Positions 51,990 through 61,209 of a stretch of DNA of 64,000 nucleotides are shown here, piece after piece (the stretch's first letter is position 1; every line of letters begins with the position of its first letter). Under the pieces are notes generated by a model. The model saw only the letters and a list, made by a program, of their open reading frames with translations. It was not told where the DNA came from and ran no database searches. The translations under genes were made by a program, and so were the position numbers. This stretch comes from Clostridium peptidivorans (GTDB lineage Bacteria > Bacillota > Clostridia > Clostridiales > Clostridiaceae), in NCBI RefSeq assembly GCF_900205925.1, contig NZ_OAOD01000014.1, positions 1 to 64,000 of the forward strand, given 5' to 3'.

Positions 51990-53324
51990 TTATCCAGCAA
52001 GCATTGGTCCAATAAATGCCCAAACCATGACCCAAATCCAAAGCGCAGCAGCTCCAATCCAGGCTGCTTTTAATACTGTTTTTGTATTATTACAGCGTGC
52101 TATACCTAGCTGACCTGCAAGGTTTGCTGTTGGGTATAAGGAACCTGTAATTCTTGTAGCTGCAAGTATTGCAGTAGCCCATATTTGCATTGGTAAACCA
52201 ACTGAATTAACTAAATCTATAAACATTTTGTGTACTATTGTAATTTCAGCAACTGCAGCTGCTTCTATACCAAATCCTCCAACTATAGAAGCAATGATTA
52301 ATACTGCTGCTTTTCCCCCACCTGAAACCAATCCTGTTAAAAGCTTACCTAATGCATCAAATCCTCCACCAAGATTTATCATGCTAAACATTACTTCAAA
52401 GAAGATAAACACAAAGAACATATTTGTCATCTTTGATGCACCTTCGACAAATGTATCAATTGCAGAGTCAAGTTCAAGTCTGCTGCTAATGGTAAGTACT
52501 GCAGACAAGATTAACATTACAATAATAGCATAATTTGTACCTTGTTTTGTAATTACACCATAACCAACTAAAACAGCAAATACTATTAAAAATAATATTG
52601 TTGTACGTTTTTGCTCTGTACTTATAACCATTTTATTAATATCGATCATGTCATCAGTTATCTCATATACTTCAACGCCCTTTAGCTTCTTTTGAATTTT
52701 AGTTGCTGCAAAAACTGTAGCACCAATCCATACGATACTAAATGGAATAACAGCCCATAGCATTAATTTACCATAGGAAAGTCCTGTAATACCCATAGTT
52801 GCAATAGTAACACCAGTTAACGGTCCCATGATTAGTCCAACTTCTCCAGCAACCTTTAATAAAGTACATACAGTACTTGGTGTTAGTCCTACTGCTGCTA
52901 CAACAGGAATAATAACAGGAGCAATAATTGCATTGCCGCCAGCTAATGTTCCAAGTAATCCGCATATAACAATAGAACTAATTATAACTGCTGCCATGCC
53001 TTTTTTTTCAGTATTTACTCCAATTCCCTTTACAATCCAGTATACAAGTGTTTGGCTTACCTTTGTTTTATTCATCAAGTAGCCAAGCCCACTTCCAAAC
53101 ATGATTATAATTCCTATTATTGCCAAGAAGGATCCTAGTGAGGTAGCAAAAATTCCAGCTAAAGCTTTAAGTCCCTGTCCTGTTAAAATTGCAGATACAA
53201 TTACACCTACAATTAAACCCGATAAATTTGATTTATTTCTAAAAACCATTATTAAGTAGGCCAGTAGCGGTAGTAGTGCTAGTAATGATGGCCCTGAAAT
53301 CAAAGCATATTTCCCTAATTCCAT
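51990..53324 (-). CDS. GntP/CitMHS-like permease (ion transporter superfamily)
   Basis: A 444-aa protein with about 12 spans in a duplicated pattern; LLGTLAGGNAIIAPVIIPVV and GGFGIEAAAVAEITIVHKMF are re-entrant-loop-like segments typical of the ion transporter superfamily, closest in look to GntP and CitMHS groups. It follows a D-aminoacylase gene by 19 bp in the same direction, so it may carry N-acyl-D-amino acids, D-amino acids or a hydroxy acid. GGGGGAAAAGAA precedes the ATG. The relic terminator of an rRNA operon lies just after its stop. Confidence 0.75.
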   Translation of the reverse strand: MELGKYALISGPSLLALLPLLAYLIMVFRNKSNLSGLIVGVIVSAILTGQGLKALAGIFATSLGSFLAIIGIIIMFGSGLGYLMNKTKVSQTLVYWIVKGIGVNTEKKGMAAVIISSIVICGLLGTLAGGNAIIAPVIIPVVAAVGLTPSTVCTLLKVAGEVGLIMGPLTGVTIATMGITGLSYGKLMLWAVIPFSIVWIGATVFAATKIQKKLKGVEVYEITDDMIDINKMVISTEQKRTTILFLIVFAVLVGYGVITKQGTNYAIIVMLILSAVLTISSRLELDSAIDTFVEGASKMTNMFFVFIFFEVMFSMINLGGGFDALGKLLTGLVSGGGKAAVLIIASIVGGFGIEAAAVAEITIVHKMFIDLVNSVGLPMQIWATAILAATRITGSLYPTANLAGQLGIARCNNTKTVLKAAWIGAAALWIWVMVWAFIGPMLAG

Positions 53325-53343
53325 TTCTTTTCCCCCTATAATT

Positions 53344-54924
53344 TTAATTATCTTTTAATAATATCTTACCTTTTTTATTTGAAGTTTTTACACCGTTAAG
53401 AATTGCAGGGCTGCCAGCTACAAAAACATGATTAATACCTATAGGTCTTACAGGAGAATGTATAAATGTAGACATATCTTTTACTTCATTAAAATCAAAC
53501 ACAGTTATATCTGCTATATTGTTAACCCTTAGCACTCCACGATCAGTTAATCCAATAATACTAGCAGGAAGTCCCGTAATTTTATATACGGCATCTTCTA
53601 ATGGCATTAAGTTATTTTCACGAATCATCTGTAAAAACCTTGGGAATGTACCAAAACTTCTAGGGTGTGGATTATAGCTTAAATCATAGCTAAAGTTATA
53701 TCCATCGCTTCCTACAGCTATATCCATTTCCTTCATAATGTTAAGAACATCCTGTAAGCTAAGTGAATAATATATTGCCGATGTTTCACCGCTGCATTTA
53801 AGTAAAACTTCAATTGCTGCTTCTTCTGGTGATAAATTAAAAATCTTTGCAATTTCTTCAATGTTTTTTCCATCAAATTCGGGAATATGTCCATGTGTAG
53901 AAGAAATTCCTACTTTACTTGCCCCCCCTCGTCGTTCCATTTCAGCTTTAATATCTGAAAGCAATCTAGAATCTTTTGTTTTAAGTCTTTCTAGCATCTT
54001 TGAATTACCACCATCCTGAGCCCAACCAGGAACAAGCGCAGAAAGTCCTGTAGATGTTGCCTCATAAGGGTATTGATCGCAGGTAATAGTACATCCCCTT
54101 TGACGTGCTGCTTTAATATTATTAAGAAGCTTCTCTGAATTACCCCATTGCATCTTTCCAATAAGCTTTAGGTGAGAAATATGCAAATGAACACCTGTAC
54201 TTTCTGCTATCTTGATCATTTCGTCAACAGCTTCAAACACTAAATTGCTTTCATTACGCAAATGTACAGTAAGTATTCCATGGTTTTCCTTTATTACCTT
54301 TGAAAGCTCTATAAACTCATCTAATTTTCCATAGCTGCTTGGTGGATAAATTAGCCCTAGAGACATACCATATGCTCCATTTTTTAATTCTTCATCTAAA
54401 ATATTCTTCATTTTATCAAGCTCTTCTTGTGTAGCTTCCCTATCCTCAAAGCCTACTACTAAGCCTCTAAGTGTACCATGTCCAATCAACATACCACTGT
54501 TAATTGAAAGCTTATTTTTATTTGCAATTTCTATATATTCCTTCATGCTGTCTACTTTTAAAGATGTATCTTCAGGGCTTATCTCAATTGTCCTTGAAAA
54601 AAATTCTCTAATTTCTTTTCTTTTGGATTCATTTGATGGAATTAAAGAAATGCCGCAATTCCCTGTAATTTCTAATGTAACTCCTTGATGCAACATGCTT
54701 TCTGCTTCTTTTGAATTAAGAGAACATGCATCCGAGTGGGTATGAAGGTCTATAAATCCTGGTGCAATAACCTTTCCTTTACAGTCAATTATTTCATTAC
54801 CTGTAACATTTTCATCATCGGTAATTTCTGCAATTCTATCGCCTTTAATGCAAATGGTGGCCTTATAGGGAATTTTCCTTGTGCCGTCTACTATAAGTCC
54901 ATCTTTTAAAACAAAATCATACAT
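53344..54924 (-). CDS. N-acyl-D-amino-acid deacylase (D-aminoacylase)
   Basis: A 526-aa amidohydrolase. Metal-binding GFIDLHTHSD, then GNCGIS with the metal-binding Cys, HLRNES, HISHLK and GSDGYNFSYD are the D-aminoacylase motifs. It removes the acyl group from N-acyl-D-amino acids in the cytoplasm. Start set at ATG 54924 with GGGGGTGTC upstream; the longer frame to 54939 starts within that site. The next gene is a permease, so a scavenging pair is likely. AT-rich codon use matches the neighbours. Confidence 0.9.
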   Translation of the reverse strand: MYDFVLKDGLIVDGTRKIPYKATICIKGDRIAEITDDENVTGNEIIDCKGKVIAPGFIDLHTHSDACSLNSKEAESMLHQGVTLEITGNCGISLIPSNESKRKEIREFFSRTIEISPEDTSLKVDSMKEYIEIANKNKLSINSGMLIGHGTLRGLVVGFEDREATQEELDKMKNILDEELKNGAYGMSLGLIYPPSSYGKLDEFIELSKVIKENHGILTVHLRNESNLVFEAVDEMIKIAESTGVHLHISHLKLIGKMQWGNSEKLLNNIKAARQRGCTITCDQYPYEATSTGLSALVPGWAQDGGNSKMLERLKTKDSRLLSDIKAEMERRGGASKVGISSTHGHIPEFDGKNIEEIAKIFNLSPEEAAIEVLLKCSGETSAIYYSLSLQDVLNIMKEMDIAVGSDGYNFSYDLSYNPHPRSFGTFPRFLQMIRENNLMPLEDAVYKITGLPASIIGLTDRGVLRVNNIADITVFDFNEVKDMSTFIHSPVRPIGINHVFVAGSPAILNGVKTSNKKGKILLKDN

Positions 54925-55083
54925 AACTGACACCCCCAAATATTATTTGTAAAGCCTCTTTCATATTATTAATGAAAGATCTTATATGACTCATGTTAAG
55001 TATTAAAGAACATCTCTGTGCTACTTTGTGGGTTATAGTAATATATGAAATTTATTTGTCTTTTATTACGTTTAATGCACATG

Positions 55084-55116
55084 AAAAAGAGCTTCCCAAA
55101 AATAAGAAGCTCTTTT
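55084..55116. terminator. Terminator at the end of the YhhN-like gene
   Basis: AAAAGAGCTTC pairs with GAAGCTCTTTT around an 11-nt loop, overlapping the stop region of the gene ending at 55115. Confidence 0.75.
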
Positions 55117-55840
55117 ATTTGACTAATTTTTTATTATATCCGCTTAAGACCAATAAAACCTGTGATGGCAGATAAAAGATCCATATCAATATAGATAATT
55201 TTTTTGAAATAATTGATAACGCAACATTTATATCACAAAGTAAGAACAAAGTAATGCCAACTGCAATTAAGTACCTACTGCCCATTGGATAAAAAGTTCC
55301 CTTAAGAGTTTTCCAACCTGTATAAACACTATAAAGTAAAATAGCTGCATAGAAAGCTCCTATAATCACAGTAATCTTTTTTATACCGCCATAAGCTAAA
55401 TCTTCTATTGATAACTTACTTATAAAAAATATAGCTATTAATATAATAAACATCATAGTAACTACTAAAAAACTTAAATCACTTTTTCCCCCTATAGCTC
55501 TCCTATGACGTATTATGTAAGTTATTTGTACTACACAAAATATCATTATACCTAATGTATTTAAATTTAAAATTATCATGCACAGATCGGCTAGTGCAGT
55601 AAAAAGAAATGCCAATCTTAAAAGCATAGTATCCTTTTTATCATGTCCGTTGTTCCCTATTAAAATAGCCAAAAACAAACATAGTAGTATTCCAAAATAC
55701 TTTAACATTGATGAGTACACTGTTTTAAAATTATTGGTGTAATCAATATAAATAAACGCACAATATATAATTAACTCAACAAAAACCACAAACTTTACCA
55801 TTATCATCTTAATATGATTTTTTATAATAATCACTTCCAA
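55115..55840 (-). CDS. YhhN/TMEM86-like membrane protein
   Basis: A 241-aa protein with about eight spans. FTALADLCMIILN, GIMIFCVVQITYIIRH, VGITLFLLCDINVAL and WIFYLPSQVLLVLSG resemble the YhhN family, whose eukaryotic member TMEM86 is a lysoplasmalogenase. Clostridia make plasmalogens, so such a role would be plausible, but the assignment rests on pattern only. Monocistronic. The start is uncertain, with several ATGs near 55840-55800 and no strong site. Confidence 0.55.
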   Translation of the reverse strand: MEVIIIKNHIKMIMVKFVVFVELIIYCAFIYIDYTNNFKTVYSSMLKYFGILLCLFLAILIGNNGHDKKDTMLLRLAFLFTALADLCMIILNLNTLGIMIFCVVQITYIIRHRRAIGGKSDLSFLVVTMMFIILIAIFFISKLSIEDLAYGGIKKITVIIGAFYAAILLYSVYTGWKTLKGTFYPMGSRYLIAVGITLFLLCDINVALSIISKKLSILIWIFYLPSQVLLVLSGYNKKLVK

Positions 55841-55941
55841 AATATAATATTTTTCTTATATTATATTTTGCTAAATTATAAGCTTAAATATTATGCTAAA
55901 CTGTAATAATATATTAAATTTTTTATTAATTCATAAAAAAT

Positions 55942-55993
55942 ACACCTCCAAATGTTAAATATGATTATGTCATATGCCTAGCATTTGGGGTGC
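55942..55993 (-). terminator. Terminator after the cation efflux gene
   Basis: ACACCTCCAAATG pairs with CATTTGGGGTG around a 27-nt loop, followed on the minus strand by ATTTTTTATG. Confidence 0.6.
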
Positions 55994-56041
55994 ACTTCAA
56001 AAACATTTTATTTTTCAAATTTTACTAAGTATTTATAAATG

Positions 56042-56914
56042 TTATCTCACTTCATAGTAAGGCTCTAAATGCAGTATAACTTGAGAATTTTCCCCAAGCT
56101 CTTCCTTTACTCTATTTTCAATATTAGTAGCAAGAGTATGTGAATCTTCAACACTCATATAGGCATCTACCATTATGTGAAGATCTATATAAATTTCGTC
56201 CTCTGCCCCCCTGCTCCTTATTTTATGTGCATCTTTAACCTCTTCAAATTCAAGAGCTATATTCTTTATCTTTTCTGGATTTATAACCGCTTTATCTACT
56301 AGAACTCCACTGGTATCAACAAATATTTCATAGGCAGCATGGAATATAAAGCCTCCTACCACTAGCGAAGCTATAGGATCAATTATTGGAGGTAACCCAA
56401 GCTTAATACCTATAAGAGTTATTATAACACCAATAGAAACATACACATCTGATTTTGTATGCAGTGAATCAGAAATAAGAATCTGACTGCTAAGTTTTTT
56501 GCCTTCCCTATATTCAACCTTGCTTACAAATATATTCACCAAAAGAGTTATAAATAAAGCAATTATACCTTCTAGAGTTATATTTGGTGTAACTGGATTG
56601 TTAAATTTCTGGAACGCTTTAGTAATTACATTTACTCCAACTATAGTGAGCATGCCCCCGATAAAAAGACCTGCAAGAGTTTCAAACTTTCCATGTCCAT
56701 AGGGGTGATCTTCATCCACAGGCTTTGAAGCAAACCAAATGCCTACTAATCCCACAATATTAGAGGCACCATCAGAAAGAGAATGGAATCCATCAGCAGT
56801 TAAACTTGCACTTTTAGCAATAGATCCAATTACAATTTTAAGTACAGCAACAAAAACATTTGCAAACAATATAATAAGTAATACATTCTTGACCTTTTTT
56901 ATATTATTATTCAT
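56042..56914 (-). CDS. Cation diffusion facilitator family transporter
   Basis: A 290-aa protein with six spans and a C-terminal metal-sensing domain. Zn/Mn-site motifs are SLTADGFHSLSDG (HxxxD) in span 2 and SDSLHTKSDVYVS (HxxxD) in span 5, typical of FieF/CzcD/MntE. It exports divalent metal ions against a proton gradient. The exact metal (zinc, iron or manganese) cannot be read. AAAAGGAGCACTATT precedes the ATG. Confidence 0.92.
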   Translation of the reverse strand: MNNNIKKVKNVLLIILFANVFVAVLKIVIGSIAKSASLTADGFHSLSDGASNIVGLVGIWFASKPVDEDHPYGHGKFETLAGLFIGGMLTIVGVNVITKAFQKFNNPVTPNITLEGIIALFITLLVNIFVSKVEYREGKKLSSQILISDSLHTKSDVYVSIGVIITLIGIKLGLPPIIDPIASLVVGGFIFHAAYEIFVDTSGVLVDKAVINPEKIKNIALEFEEVKDAHKIRSRGAEDEIYIDLHIMVDAYMSVEDSHTLATNIENRVKEELGENSQVILHLEPYYEVR

Positions 56915-57191
56915 AATAGTGCTCCTTTTAAAAATTAATATTATTTATTTTAATTTAATAAATAAAAGCAAATTTAAATTATTCAATATCGCTATAATAT
57001 TATCAGTTGATAATATTATTTTAATTCCACAATAGGTATTATATGCTAATGCATATGAATTTGCCACTATTTTTATGAACTGATTTTAAGTATCAATTGA
57101 TAACGATAATCTGATTTAGTTATTAGATATTCCCACATGATAACTTCAAATACTGTATTTTTTTAGTCTTAACTTTAAAACGTAAAAAAGC

Positions 57192-57209
57192 CAATATCCT
57201 AAGATATTG
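57192..57209 (-). terminator. Terminator after the YgjP-like gene
   Basis: CAATATC pairs with GATATTG around a 4-nt loop, followed on the minus strand by GCTTTTTTACG. It lies right after the stop codon. Confidence 0.75.
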
Positions 57210-57212
57210 ACT

Positions 57213-57908
57213 CTAATCGTCTATAAATGCATTCAGTTCTTTTTTAATTTTTCTCCAATTTGGCAGAAATTTATCCATATAACCTATAAAGATATTATTA
57301 TGACTCTTCTCAAGTAAATGAACTAATTCATGTACAACAACATATTCAAGGCACTTTGGATGCTTTTTTGCTAGCTGTAAATTAAGCCATATGCGCTTAT
57401 CTCTTACATTGCAAGTGCCCCAACGTGTTTTCATATTCTTAACTCCCCACTCCTCAGCTGTAACCCCTATGATCTTCTGCCATTTCTCTAAAAGCTTAGG
57501 TATTTCTCTTTTAATATTCTCACGATACCATTCATTTAATACGTTTGCACGCCGCTCTATTGTACTTCTCTCACGTACTTGTAATATCAACTTGTCACCA
57601 TTAATCTTTACATCATTACATCTATTTGAATAAACTAGCTCAAGGGCATATTTCCCCCCAAAAACATACACACTTTCGCCTGAAACATATTCACGTTTAC
57701 ACTGTTTAGGTTGATTTTTATATTTTTCTTGATGTTTTTTTATCCATGATATTTTAGAAATAACAAACATTTTAATAGCTTCATCATTCATATTTTTTGG
57801 TGCTGAAACTTGTACTCCTCCTTGTGGAGCTTTCACCCTCAAATATATATTTTTTATTTTCTTTTTCTGAACCTGAATTTCTATATCATCAATTATTAAG
57901 GTTGACAC
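57213..57908 (-). CDS. YgjP-like zinc metallopeptidase (DUF45)
   Basis: A 231-aa protein with the gluzincin-type motif VVHELVHLLEKSHNNIF, in which HExxH and a later His bind zinc. KMKTRWGTCNVRDKRIWLNL upstream of it is the family's conserved block. Family members occur widely and their substrates are unknown. Start is GTG 57908 with AAAGGAGAACATAAA upstream; the longer frame to 57935 begins in front of that site without one of its own. Confidence 0.87.
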   Translation of the reverse strand: MSTLIIDDIEIQVQKKKIKNIYLRVKAPQGGVQVSAPKNMNDEAIKMFVISKISWIKKHQEKYKNQPKQCKREYVSGESVYVFGGKYALELVYSNRCNDVKINGDKLILQVRERSTIERRANVLNEWYRENIKREIPKLLEKWQKIIGVTAEEWGVKNMKTRWGTCNVRDKRIWLNLQLAKKHPKCLEYVVVHELVHLLEKSHNNIFIGYMDKFLPNWRKIKKELNAFIDD

Positions 57909-58034
57909 TTTATGTTCTCCTTTAATCGCCGCCAAGTTTATTTTTAATTCATTCTATGTAACTTTAAATTAAATATTATATTATTAACATTATATATTAA
58001 ATAAAATTAATAATAAATAAGCTGCATATATGAA

Positions 58035-58069
58035 AAAAGGATGTAAGATATTAAAATCTCCATCCTTTT
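58035..58069. terminator. Terminator after the tcdA gene
   Basis: AAAAGGATG pairs with CATCCTTTT around a 17-nt loop; the minus strand then has a TTTTTTCA tail. Confidence 0.65.
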
Positions 58070-58078
58070 AAATAATAA

Positions 58079-58843
58079 TTATTTGTTCATTCCTAATAAA
58101 TCCTTTATAACTTCTCCCCCAATAATCATTCCAGCTACTGGAGGCACAAAAGAAATACTTCCTGGAATCTGTCTCTTTATAGAGCATCTCTTGCTGCTTT
58201 CTGCTGTGCAAACGCAACCGCCCTTGCAAGTTACAACTTCGTCTTCTTTTGGCTTTGTTGGAATTTCCTCAGAGTACAATACCTTAAGTTTCTTTACTCC
58301 TCTTTTCTTAAGCTCATGTCTCATAACCTTAGCAAGAGGACAAACCTTTGTATTATATAAATCAGCAATTTTAAACTGGGTCGGATCAAACTTATTCCCT
58401 GTTCCCATAGAGCAAATAATCTTCTTGTTATGCTCCTGACACCAAAGTACAAGGGCAATTTTCGAGGAAACCGTATCTATAGCATCAACTACATAATCAA
58501 CATCCTCAGTTATAATATCACCAATATTTTCCCCAGTAACAAAGGTTCTATGTGCTATAACATTACATTCTCTATTTATATCTAAAATTCTTTCCTTAGC
58601 AACCTCAACCTTAGGTTTACCTACAGTTTTTAGAGTGGCAATAATCTGTCTATTTATATTAGTTAAACAAACAGCATCGTCATCTACAATAACTATACTT
58701 CCAACTCCTGCTCTTGCAAGTGCCTCTACTGTGAAGCTTCCAACTCCACCAACACCAAATACTACAACTTTACTATTTTTAAGTCTTTCGAGGCCTTCCT
58801 TACCTACTAAAAGCTCCGTTCTTGACAATGAATGCTGAGCCAT
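58079..58843 (-). CDS. tcdA: tRNA threonylcarbamoyladenosine dehydratase
   Basis: A 254-aa E1-like ThiF/MoeB-family enzyme. ATP-binding GVGGVGSFTVEALARAGVG is at about residues 30-48, followed by IVDDDAVCLTNINRQI, and KGGCVCTAESSKR holds cysteines. TcdA (YgdL) activates and cyclises t6A in tRNA to ct6A. GGAGAGAAGAATATG precedes the ATG. Other E1-like proteins (ThiF, MoeB) are less likely, because the KGGC region and SPATN-like ends fit the TcdA group. Confidence 0.87.
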   Translation of the reverse strand: MAQHSLSRTELLVGKEGLERLKNSKVVVFGVGGVGSFTVEALARAGVGSIVIVDDDAVCLTNINRQIIATLKTVGKPKVEVAKERILDINRECNVIAHRTFVTGENIGDIITEDVDYVVDAIDTVSSKIALVLWCQEHNKKIICSMGTGNKFDPTQFKIADLYNTKVCPLAKVMRHELKKRGVKKLKVLYSEEIPTKPKEDEVVTCKGGCVCTAESSKRCSIKRQIPGSISFVPPVAGMIIGGEVIKDLLGMNK

Positions 58844-58965
58844 ATTCTTCTCTCCTTTAGTACTTTAATCAGTATATATTATATATCAACATCAGTGTAA
58901 TTTAAATACTATAATTAAGCAATTTTTATAATACATATTTACAGTTAATTAAAACTATAAAAAAT

Positions 58966-58988
58966 ACCTAGAAGTATTTCTTCTAGGT
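58966..58988 (-). terminator. Terminator after the holin-like gene
   Basis: ACCTAGAAG pairs with CTTCTAGGT around a 5-nt loop, followed on the minus strand by ATTTTTTATAG. Confidence 0.75.
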
Positions 58989-58997
58989 TATGCTAAA

Positions 58998-59300
58998 CTA
59001 CTTATCTTTATGTGATTTTTGCTCTATAGGTTTAAATACCCATTCATAACCGCCTTGTGCCGTCATAGTTAATAAAATAGCATTAATAATCGTTAACATT
59101 AGTTTAGACATATCGAATGTATTTGACATAATTTGATAACCTATAATAATTATTAGTGCATATATAAATACTACATATTTTGTAGGCAGCCCTTTAAATA
59201 CCTTATCAATTAATTCCTTAGTAAACTCAGTAATAAGTACTACTACAGCCACCATACCTCCAAATGTTGAAAGATAGTCTAATGTTATTAAATTGTCCAT
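58998..59300 (-). CDS. Holin-like small membrane protein
   Basis: A 100-aa protein with about three hydrophobic segments (near 12-30, 42-58 and 68-85) and a short basic tail. The layout (LSTFGGMVAVVVLITEFTKE, ALIIIIGYQIM, AILLTMTAQGGYEW) resembles the small holin-like proteins of clostridial phages and toxin loci. It is not in a prophage here: no endolysin is adjacent. A GGGGGATTTTATT precedes the ATG. Function not proven. Confidence 0.6.
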   Translation of the reverse strand: MDNLITLDYLSTFGGMVAVVVLITEFTKELIDKVFKGLPTKYVVFIYALIIIIGYQIMSNTFDMSKLMLTIINAILLTMTAQGGYEWVFKPIEQKSHKDK

Positions 59301-59367
59301 AATAAAATCCCCCTAATAATTCTATTAAATTATATTAATTTTAAGGAAATCTTATTACTAACTATAT

Positions 59368-60081
59368 TTATAAAATATGATTTCTTACAAAAACCAAAAT
59401 ATCTTTTGCCCCTGCTTTTGTTATAAATTCCTTTAAATAATTCAGCCCTTTATTAAAATCTATAATTTTATTAGACTTTATCTTTACTCTTCTTCTTTGT
59501 CTAGCAACTGCCATTTCAACATTTAAATTATTTAAGTTTATAATTTCTTTATGTTTAATATATTTTAATATTTCCATGGAAATTTCTTTACTAAGATCCT
59601 CAACTGAAAAATATGTATTTTTATCATTTCCTTCAAAGCATCTGTATATTATATTTTTTAAATTTTTATCTATATTCTCTGGATAATTATCCTCTATAAA
59701 AATATCTAATACTGTATGCGGCAGCTTACCTGTAGCCATAAAATACATAATCTTACCTAGGCTGTATAAATCATTTTGCTTACTAAACTTCCATAATCTA
59801 TAATTTCTTAGACTATCATTCTTATTATATAGCATGTGTGAATAGTCACCTTTTTCAACTATTTTAACCTGGTTGCTTTCCATAACAATTACATTATGTG
59901 GATTTAATTCTCTAAGTGTAAGAAAAAAATCTTTTTTATGAAATTCTTCTACGATATTACACAAATTTAATGTAATTTTATATATTTCATAAAGGTCTAA
60001 TTCCTCTTTACCCCTTATATAATCCTCTAGTAGTTCTCCTTCTACCCGTTGTTTATCCTCAAAGTCTCTAGTATTATTCAC
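59368..60081 (-). CDS. Degenerate Ser/Thr protein kinase-like protein (pseudokinase)
   Basis: A 237-aa protein with the C-lobe pattern of an Hanks-type kinase: LRELNPHNVIVMESNQVKIVE corresponds to the catalytic loop (HRD becomes LRE; the metal-binding Asn is kept), the DFG-equivalent is EKGD, and DLYSLGKIMYFMATGKLP is the typical helix F region. The N-lobe with its Gly-rich loop and VAIK lysine is missing. It is therefore probably inactive as a kinase and acts as a scaffold or regulator. Start is GTG 60081 with AAGGTGG. The C-terminus is basic (RQRRRVKIKS). No partner is evident. Confidence 0.75.
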   Translation of the reverse strand: MNNTRDFEDKQRVEGELLEDYIRGKEELDLYEIYKITLNLCNIVEEFHKKDFFLTLRELNPHNVIVMESNQVKIVEKGDYSHMLYNKNDSLRNYRLWKFSKQNDLYSLGKIMYFMATGKLPHTVLDIFIEDNYPENIDKNLKNIIYRCFEGNDKNTYFSVEDLSKEISMEILKYIKHKEIINLNNLNVEMAVARQRRRVKIKSNKIIDFNKGLNYLKEFITKAGAKDILVFVRNHIL

Positions 60082-60192
60082 TTATATTCCACCTTCTGTG
60101 CTAAATCTCTTGTAACTTACTACCTTAGTATTATACGTATAAACTTATTATTTTTAAGGTGTACTTTCTTATTTAATAAAGGTTCAAAAAAT

Positions 60193-60228
60193 ATATCCCA
60201 TTAATTCACTCAGAACTAAATGGGATAT
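60193..60228 (-). terminator. Terminator after the DUF2383 gene
   Basis: ATATCCCATT pairs with AATGGGATAT around a 16-nt loop, followed on the minus strand by ATTTTTTG. Confidence 0.7.
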
Positions 60229-60247
60229 TATAAATTACTACTGTCCA

Positions 60248-60724
60248 CTAATGTAATTCAGTTGCATTATTATTTTTATATTTTTCTATTATTTGTTTTA
60301 CCCTTCTTAACTGATTATCATAGTCTCTTACAACAGCCTTTACTTCATCTAATAAATTTAAGTCTAAATCCTTATTTTCATCTATAAATTTTTCTCCTTG
60401 GTATATACCCATTTCCATAGCCTTTACAGCATGCTCACAAACTTCTAGGTCTGTATTTACAGGAATTAATTTAATCTTCTCAAAGAACTCTGACATAGTC
60501 CCGATCAGTCCAAGAGTATCTGCTGCATTCCCGTCTATTTTTTCTATTCTATTAGTTATAGCTTCTTCATGTCTTTTGAAGGATTCTAAAATTACTTTCA
60601 ACTCATTTTTAAGTTCTGAGTCTTCGGTCTTAGCAAGATAATCTTCAAAGGTGCTTCCACCCATATGTATTCCTTTTAAAAACTTATTCATCTCTTTTAT
60701 ATTATTTTCTGATTTTGCATGCAT
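60248..60724 (-). CDS. DUF2383 ferritin-like helical protein
   Basis: A 158-aa protein of long helices (NNIKEMNKFLKGIHMGGSTF, then ELKVILESFKRHEEAITNRI and AVKAMEMGIYQGEKFIDENK), with a pattern of Glu/His that fits the DUF2383 ferritin-like four-helix bundle, common in spore-forming clostridia. Start set at ATG 60724 with GAGGTGAAAAGT; the longer frame to 60778 has no site. It may bind metal; function not established. Confidence 0.75.
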   Translation of the reverse strand: MHAKSENNIKEMNKFLKGIHMGGSTFEDYLAKTEDSELKNELKVILESFKRHEEAITNRIEKIDGNAADTLGLIGTMSEFFEKIKLIPVNTDLEVCEHAVKAMEMGIYQGEKFIDENKDLDLNLLDEVKAVVRDYDNQLRRVKQIIEKYKNNNATELH

Positions 60725-60881
60725 ACTTTTCACCTCACTATATTGTTTGCAATGAGAATTCTTATTATCCCACAGCATTCATTTCTTATAGGAATAATTG
60801 CTTATATATCTTCACAAAATAACTAAAGTGTATTAAAGCACTTTATATAAAATGCAAATGAAATATAATGAGGTGTTTATT

Positions 60882-61112
60882 ATGGATTTTACGAATATTA
60901 AAAAAGTAGAAGATTTAACTATTATGAGTGATACAAATAAGCGACTAAAAGAGGGCTGGATGCTTATTGGCACATATACAAATAGTTATGATCCCCAATC
61001 CTATCCAGGCCAAAATACCTTTCACTATGTTGTAGGACTTCCAGATGGCGTTGCTTACACAGATACTCCTCAAAACACCTATTACGATCATCCAGAGGAC
61101 CTTGAAATATAA
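60882..61112 (+). CDS. Hypothetical protein, 76 aa
   Basis: A 76-aa soluble protein ending in acidic residues; LKEGWMLIGTYTNSYDP and FHYVVGLPDGV are the recognisable blocks, resembling small clostridial proteins with a beta-strand core. Start set at ATG 60882 with GAGGTGTTTATT; the longer frame to 60852 has none. It lies divergent from the DUF2383 gene. Function unknown; a terminator follows. Confidence 0.7.
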   Translation: MDFTNIKKVEDLTIMSDTNKRLKEGWMLIGTYTNSYDPQSYPGQNTFHYVVGLPDGVAYTDTPQNTYYDHPEDLEI

Positions 61113-61138
61113 TACTTTATTATGACCATTAAACAATT

Positions 61139-61175
61139 AAAAAACCCTAAAGTTTAAACACTTTGAGGGTTTTTT
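61139..61175. terminator. Bidirectional terminator
   Basis: AAAAAACCCTAAAGT pairs with ACTTTGAGGGTTTTTT around a short loop between the convergent genes ending at 61112 and 61210. Confidence 0.85.
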
Positions 61176-61209
61176 AATTGTTTGAAATTCTATTTTATTC
61201 AACTACAGA

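Noticed and set aside
52768-52965. 65-aa minus-strand frame rich in Cys and Tyr
   Set aside because: It is a shadow of the permease gene at 51990-53324.
58998-60081. Prophage remnant around the holin-like gene
   Set aside because: Only one small holin-like protein is present, with no endolysin, capsid, tail or integrase genes beside it.
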